Below, in pieces: positions 16,571 through 25,799 of a stretch of 64,000 nucleotides of DNA. The stretch covers positions 1 to 64,000 of the forward strand of contig JAZOMW010000006.1 in the NCBI GenBank assembly GCA_045654225.1, read 5' to 3'. Below the pieces are notes generated by a model that saw nothing but the letters and a program-made list of their open reading frames with translations, made no database searches and was not told where the DNA came from. The position numbers were made by a program, and so were the translations under genes. This stretch comes from HGM11412 sp045654225. Lineage in GTDB: Bacteria; Bacillota; Clostridia; Christensenellales; Borkfalkiaceae. Each line of letters starts with the position of its first letter. Position 1 is the first letter of the stretch.

Positions 16571-18208
16571 CTAAATTTGCATATCGTTAAAGTAAGCCTT
16601 TAAATAACTGTTTAATAACCAAATTCTTGAAGTTAAAAAGGCTATTGCAAGTAAAACAACTCTAATCCAACCGGAAATATAACCATCGAACAGTAAAAGA
16701 AGTGAGATAGTTCCCGCAAGTATTGAAACTATAAAGCCTATAAACACCGCTTTTGAAACGTTAGGGTTATCGGTATAAGAGTCGCCTTTAACTATGTACT
16801 CTCTAACTTTCGGGCTAAAAACGTCAAGTTCAAAGTTCCACATTAAAGTTCCTGTTGATACGCATAAAATCGTAGCAACCATTAAAATTAAATCCAAAGT
16901 GGTAAGGTTGCTTATATACGTTAAAACTAGCGTGCTCGTAATAACTGCAAGAACGTTTACTATTGCTATAACAGTCATTTTAGCGTAGCAAACGGGAATA
17001 GTGTTACTTGGCGCCATTTTTAAAAGGGCAAAGCCTTCGCCTTCTTGTGAAAGTGCCATAGACGCGTTCGAGTTATAAACGCTAAGTAAACTCGTAATAA
17101 TCATAACGTTAAACGCAACGGTCATAAACGAGCCGAGTTGGCTTGTGTTTATTGCCGAAAGTATAAAGTTTAAAACGTAAATTAAAATAGGATATACAAG
17201 TATTACTGATATTGCGCTATTTAAGTTGTCGGACGAGCGGAATAAAAGTTTAAATTCTTTGTCTAAAAACGTTGCAAAAAGACCTTTTGCTTTTTTCGTT
17301 TTAGTTTTACGTCTTTTAGTTGAACTGCTTTCCGCCGACGAACTTGCCGTTTTAAAGAAGAACGGCATTACCGCTAAAAAGCAAATTGCAACAATTAAAA
17401 TTAACGCGCCTAAAACGATAACAAGGTTAAGCGGTATGTTTTCGTTAAACATAAGGCTACCTAAACACCTATAATAAAGAGAATAAGTATAAGCCGTGCT
17501 AAATACGTTTTCAACCGTTTCCATAAACTTGCCGTAAATGGCAATTAACCTTATAGGTCTTGGAATAAGTGATAAAGCGTAGTCAACTGCAAAGAATACT
17601 GCGGTTAAAACTACTACTAATAAAACGGCGCGAACAATAAGGTGGCGTTTTAAGAATTTTTGTGCGTTGGCTATTATTACCGAGAACGACGTTCCTATAA
17701 AAACTGGAAATAGGCAAAGCATAAACCAACAAGGTAGTAAAAATATAAAGTAAACTGCGCTTGCTTTAATAATTATTCCGTAAGCGAGCATAAGCGGAAG
17801 TAAAAAGAACGTGCTTTTTTGAACTTCGTTAAATATAAAGATTAAAATTTTGCTTATAAAAACTTCGCTATGCTTACAAGGATAAACTAGAAGCATTGCA
17901 TTTTCTTTTTTGCCAAAAAGTACGTTTGAAGAACTAGTGGCAACGGAGAACGCGTCGAACACTTGAACAATTAAAATAATGCTTACGAAAGTTGCGGAGT
18001 TAAGTTTAAAGAAGAATAGCGAATTTACAACGAATAAAAGCGCGTAAATTACCGCGGTTACCGCAACGAACGCTAAAACTTTTAATAAAGTTGTTAATAT
18101 ACGCTTTTTAATGCTTCCCGACGGGCGTAATTTTTCGCCTATTTGCAAAAGTAGCAAATATTTTAAACGCAAAAGCGAATTTTTAAAGTTTGTAAAAAAG
18201 TTTGACAT
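16571..18208 (-). CDS. ABC-2-like transporter permease (cassette 2)
   Basis: 545 residues, about 12 hydrophobic segments, with a very basic cytoplasmic loop in the middle (SSSAESSSTKRRKTKTKKAK) that splits it into two halves like its paralogue at 7794-9461. I prefer the ATG at 18208 (TTAGGTG upstream) over a GTG nine bases earlier. It begins 16 bases after the ATPase-fusion gene, so both should be made together. As a permease it would form the channel driven by the ATPase domain; what it moves is not shown by sequence. Confidence 0.78.
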   Translation of the reverse strand: MSNFFTNFKNSLLRLKYLLLLQIGEKLRPSGSIKKRILTTLLKVLAFVAVTAVIYALLFVVNSLFFFKLNSATFVSIILIVQVFDAFSVATSSSNVLFGKKENAMLLVYPCKHSEVFISKILIFIFNEVQKSTFFLLPLMLAYGIIIKASAVYFIFLLPCWFMLCLFPVFIGTSFSVIIANAQKFLKRHLIVRAVLLVVVLTAVFFAVDYALSLIPRPIRLIAIYGKFMETVENVFSTAYTYSLYYRCLGSLMFNENIPLNLVIVLGALILIVAICFLAVMPFFFKTASSSAESSSTKRRKTKTKKAKGLFATFLDKEFKLLFRSSDNLNSAISVILVYPILIYVLNFILSAINTSQLGSFMTVAFNVMIITSLLSVYNSNASMALSQEGEGFALLKMAPSNTIPVCYAKMTVIAIVNVLAVITSTLVLTYISNLTTLDLILMVATILCVSTGTLMWNFELDVFSPKVREYIVKGDSYTDNPNVSKAVFIGFIVSILAGTISLLLLFDGYISGWIRVVLLAIAFLTSRIWLLNSYLKAYFNDMQI

Positions 18209-18224
18209 AAAGTACACCTAATTT

Positions 18225-20450
18225 TTATTTATTTTCGCTCGTAGCGTTAACGTTTGCGTAGTTTGAGAATTTTAAGTACAATTCTTCAACGGAAAGATTT
18301 TTCTTTTTAATATTTTCAACGGTATCGGAAAGGCATAATTCGCCCGCGCAAATAATTGCAACGCGGTCGCACATTTTTTCAACTACTTCTATAACGTGAG
18401 ACGAGAAGAATACTATGTTGCCTTTTTTAGCGTGCTCGCGCATACATTCTTTAATTTGATAAGTACTAGTAGGGTCTAAACCTGTGAAAGGTTCGTCTAA
18501 TACCCAAACTTTTGGATTATGTATAAGTGAACTTATAACGCTTATTTTTTGTTTCATACCGTGTGAGTACGATTTTATTTCACAGTCTAAAAAGTTGGTT
18601 AAACCGAACATATTAGAGTAGTGCATTAAAGTTTTTTCTTTATCTTCTTTATTAACTTTATAAAGGTCTGCAATATATTCAACGTATTCGCGACCAGTAA
18701 GTTGTTCGTAAACGGCGTGGTTATCGGAAACGAAACCTATATTAAGTTTTGCTTCTAACGGTTGGCGCGAAATGTCGTAACCTTCAATTTCAATAGAACC
18801 TTCGGTAATAGTTTGAACGCCAACTAAACTCTTGATAGTGGTAGATTTACCCGCGCCGTTATGACCTATAAAGCCAAATACTTCACCGCCGTGAATTTCA
18901 AGATTTAAGTTTTTAACGGCGTATCTGTTCGAGCCGTCGTATTTTTTTGAAAAATTCTTAATTTTTATCATATTTACTCCTTCGGGGTGTAACGGCTCGC
19001 TTAAAGGCCTACCGTTAAGTTCTAAAATGAGTTTGTGCATTTCGTCGTTTACAACTTTCTTTTTGCGGGCTAACGCCTTGTGCTTGTCTGCCAAATTAAA
19101 GAATACTTGATATATTCCCCAAGTTATAAACATAAAGCCTATAAATACTACGAATACCGTTATAACGTATAGCCAGTAAATTTTAACCGTAACGTCGCCA
19201 AGCGGGAAGGTTAAAATAAAATCTCTTTTAAGCGGGTAAGCAAACGGCAACATATTTATTAAGAAGTTGTCGTATAAAAAGAAATAGTCAACTGCGGGTT
19301 CTTCGCCTGAAACGTATTGTGGTAAGTTGTTTATGTAACCGTTTAAGAACGCTGCAAGTAAAACGTAAACTGCAAAGGCGGGTATTGCCTTTTTAATCAT
19401 ATTAAACGAAGGGCGTTCAAAAAGTTTAAGCGCAACGCCAAGTAACGGCAAGAAGAACGCGTACCAGTGATTGTACCAGTAAAGTAGGCTGTTAAAGGTT
19501 GTAAAAGGCGCGTCGCCGTTAGGCATTAGTATTGCAAAGAACGCACCCGGTACGTTTACAAAGTAGGTAAAGTAGAAAGCGCTTTCCGCATTGAAAACGT
19601 ACACGAAAAACATTATTATAATTGCCGTGTTACAAAGGTGAAGTGGCATAGACGTGAGCGTCGGCGTGCGGTTAAAGAAGAATTGCATAAAACCGCTTAA
19701 AGAAAGCATTATTAAAAGATGACGCCTATCACTTAACGGTTTGTTCCTAAACAAGAAGTAAAGGACAAACGGAATTATAAATGAAAGGTAAATGTATATA
19801 CGGTGAATTACGGTAAAGTTTTTAGCTCCGTCACCATATTCGCCAAATAAAATTTGCAAGGTGTTGATAGGCATAAACGCCATCAAGTAAAACAAACCGT
19901 ACAAAAAGCCATGTAAAAGTTTTTTGTGTATTTTGCTAAAATCTTTTTCTATAATAAAGTCGAAAATACTATTAAAGCAAATTAACGTGTTTATAACCAT
20001 TATTACGGTGTAAATTATTATTTGCTTGTTAAATTCGGTTGAGCCGGAAATAGTAATGCAAAGTTTATCAAAGAACACCCAGTTTAAAACTATAAATATA
20101 GGTGCAAAAAACACGCCGTAATATTTAGGTCCTTTTTTATCAAAGAACGGCATTACTATAAAAATTGCGTTAGTTAAGTAAAGTAACCATCTTAAAACTA
20201 CTAAAAGTATCGTTTCAGTTTTAGCAAAAATCCCAACTTCTAATCCAAGTTGACCCGTTATCACTTCACTTGCAAAAAGGTGCGGTATATACGTGAAGAA
20301 TAATGCTACTGAAAGCGCTTGAAGTATTAAGTTTTTTAAGTTGAACGTTCTACCCTTTATAGTAAACGACTTATTTTTTAAAGCGTTAAGACCTATACTT
20401 ATAAATATAGATAAAGCGATAGACGAAAATAGCATTATATATTGAAACAT
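18225..20450 (-). CDS. YwaF-like membrane domain fused to an ABC ATPase (cassette 2)
   Basis: 741 residues, same domain order and nearly the same domain borders as 9442-11676. An N-terminal membrane region contains YwaF-like motifs (HRIYIYLSF, MPLHLCNTAIII, FTYFVNVPGAFFAILMP). The linker is SEPLHPEG. The ABC ATPase has Walker A GHNGAGKST near residue 527, signature YSHGMKQK, Walker B VWVLDEP and H-loop SSHVIEV. The His-Leu-Cys-Asn motif is kept in both copies, which suggests that the membrane domain is functional. AGGTGG lies before the ATG. It heads a four-gene operon ending in the giant lipoprotein. Confidence 0.8.
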   Translation of the reverse strand: MFQYIMLFSSIALSIFISIGLNALKNKSFTIKGRTFNLKNLILQALSVALFFTYIPHLFASEVITGQLGLEVGIFAKTETILLVVLRWLLYLTNAIFIVMPFFDKKGPKYYGVFFAPIFIVLNWVFFDKLCITISGSTEFNKQIIIYTVIMVINTLICFNSIFDFIIEKDFSKIHKKLLHGFLYGLFYLMAFMPINTLQILFGEYGDGAKNFTVIHRIYIYLSFIIPFVLYFLFRNKPLSDRRHLLIMLSLSGFMQFFFNRTPTLTSMPLHLCNTAIIIMFFVYVFNAESAFYFTYFVNVPGAFFAILMPNGDAPFTTFNSLLYWYNHWYAFFLPLLGVALKLFERPSFNMIKKAIPAFAVYVLLAAFLNGYINNLPQYVSGEEPAVDYFFLYDNFLINMLPFAYPLKRDFILTFPLGDVTVKIYWLYVITVFVVFIGFMFITWGIYQVFFNLADKHKALARKKKVVNDEMHKLILELNGRPLSEPLHPEGVNMIKIKNFSKKYDGSNRYAVKNLNLEIHGGEVFGFIGHNGAGKSTTIKSLVGVQTITEGSIEIEGYDISRQPLEAKLNIGFVSDNHAVYEQLTGREYVEYIADLYKVNKEDKEKTLMHYSNMFGLTNFLDCEIKSYSHGMKQKISVISSLIHNPKVWVLDEPFTGLDPTSTYQIKECMREHAKKGNIVFFSSHVIEVVEKMCDRVAIICAGELCLSDTVENIKKKNLSVEELYLKFSNYANVNATSENK

Positions 20451-20548
20451 TTAAACCACCTTTTTTAAGTTTATTCGTATATTTTTTTGCAAATAAAAAA
20501 TTGATATTAACGGCGTAAAAGAAGCGTAAATATCAATAAATAAAAATC

Positions 20549-20606
20549 CCCTATAAAAAACACGTAAAAAACACAGGCAAAAAGCCTATAAACGAATTTT
20601 ATAGGG
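20549..20606 (-). terminator. Terminator after the hydrophobic protein gene upstream of cassette 2
   Basis: Nested hairpins: outer arms CCCTATAAAA/TTTTATAGGG around an inner AGGC/GCCT stem with T-rich loops, 14 bases past the stop at 20620 on the minus strand. A further inverted repeat (TTGATATT/AATATCAA, 20501-20536) lies closer to the cassette 2 start. Confidence 0.55.
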
Positions 20607-20619
20607 TAAAGTATTTAAT

Positions 20620-21078
20620 TTAGTTTAAAAATTGAATTTTGTGAGTGTAGAAAGAACTTGTAACTTTCGTAGGTTTTGTTAAAACGGTACTTCTTATTGT
20701 TATAGCGCTTTTACCAAGGAATAAGAAAACGCAGAATATTGCCAAAACGAATAACGCCGTGGCAGTTAAAAATAAAACACTAATTTTAATAGTAAATCTT
20801 ACTGCTAATTGTGAAAGTAACAAGTACAAGAAAGTTTCTTGTTGGAAAGAAGTTACGGAGAACATATCTTCAAACAAGAAATTAGGAGTTGAAGGGATGC
20901 AAAGGAATTTAGGTAATACGATTTTAGGTAAAACGAATTTTACAAAGAAAAAGAGCATTACAAAAATTGTATCAAGGTGATGAATTGCGTTCCTTAATAT
21001 ATTTTTAATGCTCGTTATGAAGTTATTAAATGCTTTGCTTTCTTTTAAATTTAAGAAAAGCGCTTTAAAATTTTTCAT
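20620..21078 (-). CDS. Small hydrophobic membrane protein, unknown
   Basis: 152 residues from the ATG at 21078 (an in-frame ATG 21 bases upstream is possible but less well placed relative to TTTAGGT). It has a basic N-terminus, a hydrophobic stretch near residues 38-60, and a strong helix near residues 95-125 (ISVLFLTATALFVLAIFCVF). I recognise no family. It is transcribed towards cassette 2 but separated from it by a terminator-like structure. Its promoter (21122-21150) is of good consensus and has a palindromic spacer, so it is probably expressed. Confidence 0.5.
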   Translation of the reverse strand: MKNFKALFLNLKESKAFNNFITSIKNILRNAIHHLDTIFVMLFFFVKFVLPKIVLPKFLCIPSTPNFLFEDMFSVTSFQQETFLYLLLSQLAVRFTIKISVLFLTATALFVLAIFCVFLFLGKSAITIRSTVLTKPTKVTSSFYTHKIQFLN

Positions 21079-21121
21079 AAGTGTACCTAAATTTAGCATC
21101 GTTTAACACTAATTTTAGACT

Positions 21122-21150
21122 ATTTTAACATTATATATATATAATGTCAA
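21122..21150 (-). promoter_or_regulatory. Promoter with a palindromic spacer
   Basis: On the minus strand: TTGACA (21145-21150), 17 bp, TAAAAT (21122-21127). Bases 21128-21147 form a perfect 20-bp palindrome (ACATTATATA and its mirror) that covers the spacer and the end of the -35, a natural operator position. Confidence 0.6.
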
Positions 21151-21167
21151 GTTATTTTAATAAAAAA

Positions 21168-21201
21168 GCACTTTTGGCATATAGTTCTGCGCCAAAAGTG
21201 C
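21168..21201 (-). terminator. Terminator of the citrate-to-oxoglutarate operon
   Basis: 11-bp stem GCACTTTTGGC/GCCAAAAGTGC followed by TTTTTTATT on the minus strand, 18 bases after the isocitrate dehydrogenase stop. Confidence 0.88.
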
Positions 21202-21218
21202 ATCGTTATTTAAAATGT

Positions 21219-22436
21219 TTAAGCGTAAAGGCTTTCTAAACGCTTTTTGATTTCTTTAAGGAAAGTTTGACTGTTTACTTCGGTTACTTTAAATCCGTCT
21301 TCTACTAAACCTGATAAATCTTTGGTCATAATTCCGTCGTTAAGAGTTTGAATTGACGCCTTTTCAAGTTTAGTGCCAAAATCCACTAATTTTTCTAAAC
21401 CGTCAAGTTCGCCACGCTTTTTAAGCGCTCCGCTCCAAGCAAAAATAGTTGCCATAGGGTTGGTTGACGTTTCTTCGCCTTTAAGATAGCGGTAGTAGTG
21501 GCGCGTAACCGTACCGTGCGCCGCTTCGTATTCGTAAATGCCGGTAGGCGATACTAAAACGGAAGTCATCATAGCAAGGCTACCAAAAGCGGTTGAAACC
21601 ATATCGCTCATAACGTCGCCGTCGTAGTTTTTAAGCGCCCAAATAAAACCGCCTTCGCTTCTAATAACTCTTGCAACGGCATCGTCTATTAAAGTGTAGA
21701 AGTATTCAATGCCTAACTTTTCAAACTCTTTTTTATACTCGTTTTCGTAAAGTTCTTCAAATATAAGTTTAAAAGTTTGGTCGTATTGTTTAGAAATCGT
21801 GTCTTTCGTTGAAAACCATAAGTCTTGTTTTGTAGAAATTGCGTATTTAAAGCAAGAGTGAGCAAATGAGCGGATTGAACTGTCTTTATTATATTGACCT
21901 TGTAAAACGCCCGCGCACTCAAAGTCGTAAATAGTTTCTTTAAAAATTTCGCTACCGTTTTCGCTAGTAAATACGAGTTCGGCTTTGCCGCTACTTGGAA
22001 CTCTAAATTCGGTTGCCTTATAAACGTCACCGTAGGCGTGCCTTGCAATAGTTATAGGCTTTTTCCACTTTTTAACGGCGGGTTTTATTGCATCGATAGT
22101 GATAGGTGCTCTAAAAACCGTACCGTCAAGCATAGCGCGTATAGTTCCGTTAGGGCTTTTCCACATAGTTGAAAGGTTGTATTCTTCAACTCTTTGTTTG
22201 TTTGGCGTAATAGTTGCGCATTTAACCGCAACGCCGTATTTTAAAGTTGCGTTCGCACTGTCTATCGTAACTTGGTCTTTGGTTTTTTCTCTATATTCTA
22301 AACCTAAATCGTAATATTCGCTTTTAAGGTCAACGAAAGGTAAAATGAGTTCGTCTTTTATCATTTTCCATAAAATTCTTGTCATTTCATCGCCGTCCAT
22401 TTCAACGATAGGCGTAAGCATTTTAATTTTTTCCAT
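21219..22436 (-). CDS. icd: NADP-dependent isocitrate dehydrogenase (eukaryotic-type)
   Basis: 405 residues. Oxidatively decarboxylates isocitrate to 2-oxoglutarate with NADP. The sequence is of the homodimeric type II class related to eukaryotic enzymes: PIVEMDGDEMTRILWKMIKD at the start, WKSPNGTIRAMLDGTVFR, the YDGDVMSDMVSTAFGSLAMM metal/substrate region, and the EAAHGTVTRHYYRYLKG cofactor region. The ATG at 22436 follows AAAGGAG and starts 1 base after the aconitase stop; a longer frame starts inside aconitase. It completes the three-step route from oxaloacetate to 2-oxoglutarate encoded by this operon, which supplies glutamate. Confidence 0.95.
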   Translation of the reverse strand: MEKIKMLTPIVEMDGDEMTRILWKMIKDELILPFVDLKSEYYDLGLEYREKTKDQVTIDSANATLKYGVAVKCATITPNKQRVEEYNLSTMWKSPNGTIRAMLDGTVFRAPITIDAIKPAVKKWKKPITIARHAYGDVYKATEFRVPSSGKAELVFTSENGSEIFKETIYDFECAGVLQGQYNKDSSIRSFAHSCFKYAISTKQDLWFSTKDTISKQYDQTFKLIFEELYENEYKKEFEKLGIEYFYTLIDDAVARVIRSEGGFIWALKNYDGDVMSDMVSTAFGSLAMMTSVLVSPTGIYEYEAAHGTVTRHYYRYLKGEETSTNPMATIFAWSGALKKRGELDGLEKLVDFGTKLEKASIQTLNDGIMTKDLSGLVEDGFKVTEVNSQTFLKEIKKRLESLYA

Positions 22437-22437
22437 A

Positions 22438-24363
22438 TTATTCTCCTTTGGTGTAAGCAAGTAATCCGCCCGCTTTTAAAATATCAATTTGTCTTGGCGA
22501 GAATTTATAAACGACTTCAAACGTCTTGCCGTTAGTTTTATTTAAAACCGTTGCTTTGCCGTTATTTAAAGCATCGTAAACGTTTTCAATAACGAGTTCG
22601 TCGCCTTGTGAAACTAAATCGTAATCGCTTTCGTTACTAAATTCAAACGGAATAATGCCTGCGTTAATTAAGTTTGCCGAGTGTATGCGCGCAAAACTTT
22701 TAGCAATAACAACTTTTACGCCCAAATATAGTGGAACGAGCGCCGCGTGTTCTCTTGACGAGCCTTGACCATAGTTACTTCCGCCAACTATTATAGACTG
22801 TTTAAGTTCTTTTGCTCTTTCGCTAAAACCTTCGTCACAAACGGCAAAGCAGAATTTAGAAAGGTACGGAATATTACTTCTATAAGGAAGTATTTTTGCG
22901 CCCGCAGGCATAATATGGTCGGTAGTTATGTTATCGCCAACTTTTAAGCCGATTTTTGCGCTAATTTCGTTTTCAAGCGGTTGAGTGGTAGGGAAAGGTT
23001 TAATGTTAGGACCGCGCACAATTTCAACGTTTTTAGCTTCTTCTTCACTTGCAGGAAGTATTATGCCGTTATCGTTTATTAAAAACTCGGTTGGCATTTC
23101 AATTTCTTCATAACCTCCAAGGTCGCGCGGGTCGGTTATAACGCCCGTAAGAGCAGACGCCGCCGCAAGTTCTGGCGAAACGAGATATACTTGACCGTTT
23201 TTAGTTCCGCTTCTACCTTCAAAGTTACGGTTGAACGTTCTTAAAGAAACGCCTTCGCTATTAGGTGAAAAGCCCATGCCTATGCAAGGACCGCAAGCGC
23301 ATTCTAAAACTCTTGCGCCAGCCGATATAATATCGGTTAAAGCACCGCAATTTGCAAGCATTGAAAGAACTTGCTTCGAGCCCGGTGAAACGGAAAGGGA
23401 AACGCCTTCGGCAATAGTTTTGCCTTTTAAAATAGAGGCAACGCGGAGCATATCTGCAAGCGACGAGTTCGTGCAAGAGCCAATGCATACTTGATTTACT
23501 TTTTTGCCTGCAATTTCGCTAACTTTAACGATATTGTCCGGCGAGTGCGGGCAAGCGAGCATAGGTTCTAATTCGCTTAAATTTATATCTATAATTTTAT
23601 CGTAAACGGCGTCATCATCGCTTGAAAGCGGAATATAATCTTCGCCTCTTCCTTGTGCTTTTAAAAATTCGTAAGTAATTTCATCGGAAGGGAAGATAGA
23701 GGTTGTTGCTCCAAGTTCCGTGCCCATATTTGTAATAGTAGCCCTTTGTGGAACGGTTAAAGTTTTAACGCCTTCGCCACCCCACTCAATAATTGCGCCA
23801 ACACCGCCTTTAACGGTTAAAATTTGTAAAATTTTAAGGCTTACGTCTTTTGCGGTAACGTAAGGTTTAAGTTTGCCCGTAAGATTTACTTTATACATCT
23901 TTGGCATCGTTATGTAATAAGCACCGCCACCCATTGCAACCGCAACGTCAAGACCGCCTGCGCCCATAGCGAGCATACCTATACCGCCACCCGTTGGAGT
24001 GTGACTATCCGAGCCTATTAAGGTTTTACCCGGTTTCCCAAATCTTTCAAGGTGAACTTGGTGGCAAATGCCGGTACCAGGGCGTGAAAATTTTAAGCCG
24101 TGCTTTTTAGCAACGCTTTGAATATATAAATGGTCGTCGGCATTTTCAAAGCCCGATTGAAGGGTGTTATGGTCAATATACGCTACGGAAAGTTCGGTTT
24201 TTACGCGTGGAATACCCATAGTTTCAAATTCTAAATACGCCATTGTACCCGTTGCGTCTTGCGTTAAAGTTTGGTCTATTTTAAGCGCAATTTCACTGCC
24301 AACTTTCATTTCGCCTTCAACAAGGTGAGCCTTTATAATTTTTTGAGCAATAGTTAATCCCAT
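22438..24363 (-). CDS. Aconitate hydratase (short, Aquifex-type)
   Basis: 641 residues, short compared with ~900-residue AcnA. It interconverts citrate and isocitrate through a [4Fe-4S] cluster. The cluster cysteines are visible in VCIGSCTNSS (about residue 296) and CACGPCIGMGF (about residues 354-357). Substrate motifs include LIGSDSHTPTGGGIGMLAMG near the N-terminus and the C-terminal swivel domain with GGSNYGQGSSREHAAL. It lies between the Re-citrate synthase (1-base gap) and isocitrate dehydrogenase (1-base gap), so the three genes are co-translated from one message. Confidence 0.93.
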   Translation of the reverse strand: MGLTIAQKIIKAHLVEGEMKVGSEIALKIDQTLTQDATGTMAYLEFETMGIPRVKTELSVAYIDHNTLQSGFENADDHLYIQSVAKKHGLKFSRPGTGICHQVHLERFGKPGKTLIGSDSHTPTGGGIGMLAMGAGGLDVAVAMGGGAYYITMPKMYKVNLTGKLKPYVTAKDVSLKILQILTVKGGVGAIIEWGGEGVKTLTVPQRATITNMGTELGATTSIFPSDEITYEFLKAQGRGEDYIPLSSDDDAVYDKIIDINLSELEPMLACPHSPDNIVKVSEIAGKKVNQVCIGSCTNSSLADMLRVASILKGKTIAEGVSLSVSPGSKQVLSMLANCGALTDIISAGARVLECACGPCIGMGFSPNSEGVSLRTFNRNFEGRSGTKNGQVYLVSPELAAASALTGVITDPRDLGGYEEIEMPTEFLINDNGIILPASEEEAKNVEIVRGPNIKPFPTTQPLENEISAKIGLKVGDNITTDHIMPAGAKILPYRSNIPYLSKFCFAVCDEGFSERAKELKQSIIVGGSNYGQGSSREHAALVPLYLGVKVVIAKSFARIHSANLINAGIIPFEFSNESDYDLVSQGDELVIENVYDALNNGKATVLNKTNGKTFEVVYKFSPRQIDILKAGGLLAYTKGE

Positions 24364-24364
24364 A

Positions 24365-25750
24365 TTAGTTAAGTCCTTTTACTTTATTAGTTTTTAAATA
24401 TTCTTCAACCGCAGTTTCAAGTTCTTTGGTGCTCATAACGGTTTGTCTTCCGTCAACGTATTGCTTGTCAACGAACGCTTTTATGTGCGCAACTATATCG
24501 TCTTGTTTCTTTATCATATTTTCGCTATCTAAAAGGTCGTAGTTGGTGTTTAGCCAGTAAGCAATTCCCGCTAAGCCCGAAGTGTTGTTTATTGCAACGG
24601 TAGCAGGGCGGTTAAGAAGTTTATCGGTGTCAAATATATTGTAAATTTCAGGGTCTTTCATAAGCCCGTCTGCGTGAATGCCCGCTCTCGTAGAGTTAAA
24701 GTTTTCACCTATAAACGGCGTCATAGGAGGTATTGTGTAGCCTATTTCTTTTTCAAAATATTCGGCAATTTCAGTAATAACGGTAGTGTCCATACCGTCA
24801 AGCGAGCCTCTAAGCGACGCGTACTCCATAATCATTGCTTCAAGCGGAACGTTGCCCGTTCTTTCACCGATGCCAAGAAGTGAACAGTTTACCGCCGACG
24901 CGCCGTAAATCCACGCACAAGAAGCGTTTGCAACCGCTTTATAAAAGTCGTTATGGCCGTGCCACTCTAACATTTCACTTGGAATATTAGCGTAGTGAAG
25001 TAAGCCGTAAATAATGCCGGGAACGCTACGTGGAAGTGCGGTTTCAGTATAAGGAACGCCGTAACCCATAGTGTCGCACGCTCTAAATTTAATAGGAATA
25101 TTTGCTTCTTCGCTTAACTCTTGAATTTCCGTAACGAAAGGAAGAACGAAGCCGTAAAAATCCGCTCTCGTAATATCTTCAAGGTGGCATCTTGGTCTAA
25201 TACCCATTTCAAGCGCGGCGATAATAGTTTGCTTATAGTAATCAAGCGCTTGCCTACGCGACATGCCCATTTTCTTAAAAATATGATAGTCGGAACAACT
25301 TACTAAAATACCCGTTTCTTTAATGCCTAAATCTTTAACTAATTTAAAGTCGTTTAAAGAAGCGCGAATCCAAGTGGTAATTTCAGGGAATTTTAAGCCC
25401 GCGTCTTGACACGCTTTAAGCGCTTTTCTATCGTTTTCACTATAAACGAAAAACTCGCTTTGCCTAATTATGCCGTTTTTACCGCCAAGTTTAGAAAGCA
25501 ATTTATATAAGTGTACGATTTGTTCAACGCTGTATGGAGATTGTGATTGCATACCGTCTCTAAAAGAAGTGTCCGTAATAAAAATTTCTTTTGGCGTGTT
25601 CATAGGAACGCGACGGTGGTTAAAAGCAACTTTTGGAACTTCCGTATAAGAATAAATTTCTCTATATAAATTTGGTTCTTTAACGTCTTGCAATTCATAT
25701 TTATACGAGCGATGTTCAAGTAAATTAGTTTTGTTAGATAAATGTAGCAT
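24365..25750 (-). CDS. Re-citrate synthase
   Basis: 461 residues of the homocitrate/isopropylmalate synthase superfamily: DTSFRDGMQSQSPYSVEQ with the catalytic Arg-Asp, PRCHLEDITRADF, and metal ligands in EWHGHNDFYKAVANA. The N-terminal extension and overall sequence fit the Re-face citrate synthases of clostridia (condense acetyl-CoA and oxaloacetate, need Mn or Co, oxygen sensitive). The context with aconitase and isocitrate dehydrogenase supports citrate rather than homocitrate or isopropylmalate chemistry. GAGG lies about 10 bases before the ATG. Transcription starts from the palindromic promoter at 25800-25831, shared with a LysR gene. No ordinary Si-citrate synthase is seen in the window. 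Confidence 0.88.
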   Translation of the reverse strand: MLHLSNKTNLLEHRSYKYELQDVKEPNLYREIYSYTEVPKVAFNHRRVPMNTPKEIFITDTSFRDGMQSQSPYSVEQIVHLYKLLSKLGGKNGIIRQSEFFVYSENDRKALKACQDAGLKFPEITTWIRASLNDFKLVKDLGIKETGILVSCSDYHIFKKMGMSRRQALDYYKQTIIAALEMGIRPRCHLEDITRADFYGFVLPFVTEIQELSEEANIPIKFRACDTMGYGVPYTETALPRSVPGIIYGLLHYANIPSEMLEWHGHNDFYKAVANASCAWIYGASAVNCSLLGIGERTGNVPLEAMIMEYASLRGSLDGMDTTVITEIAEYFEKEIGYTIPPMTPFIGENFNSTRAGIHADGLMKDPEIYNIFDTDKLLNRPATVAINNTSGLAGIAYWLNTNYDLLDSENMIKKQDDIVAHIKAFVDKQYVDGRQTVMSTKELETAVEEYLKTNKVKGLN

Positions 25751-25799
25751 AATTACACGTCCTCTTTACAAAAAATTTGTAAATATTTTTAATATTTAC

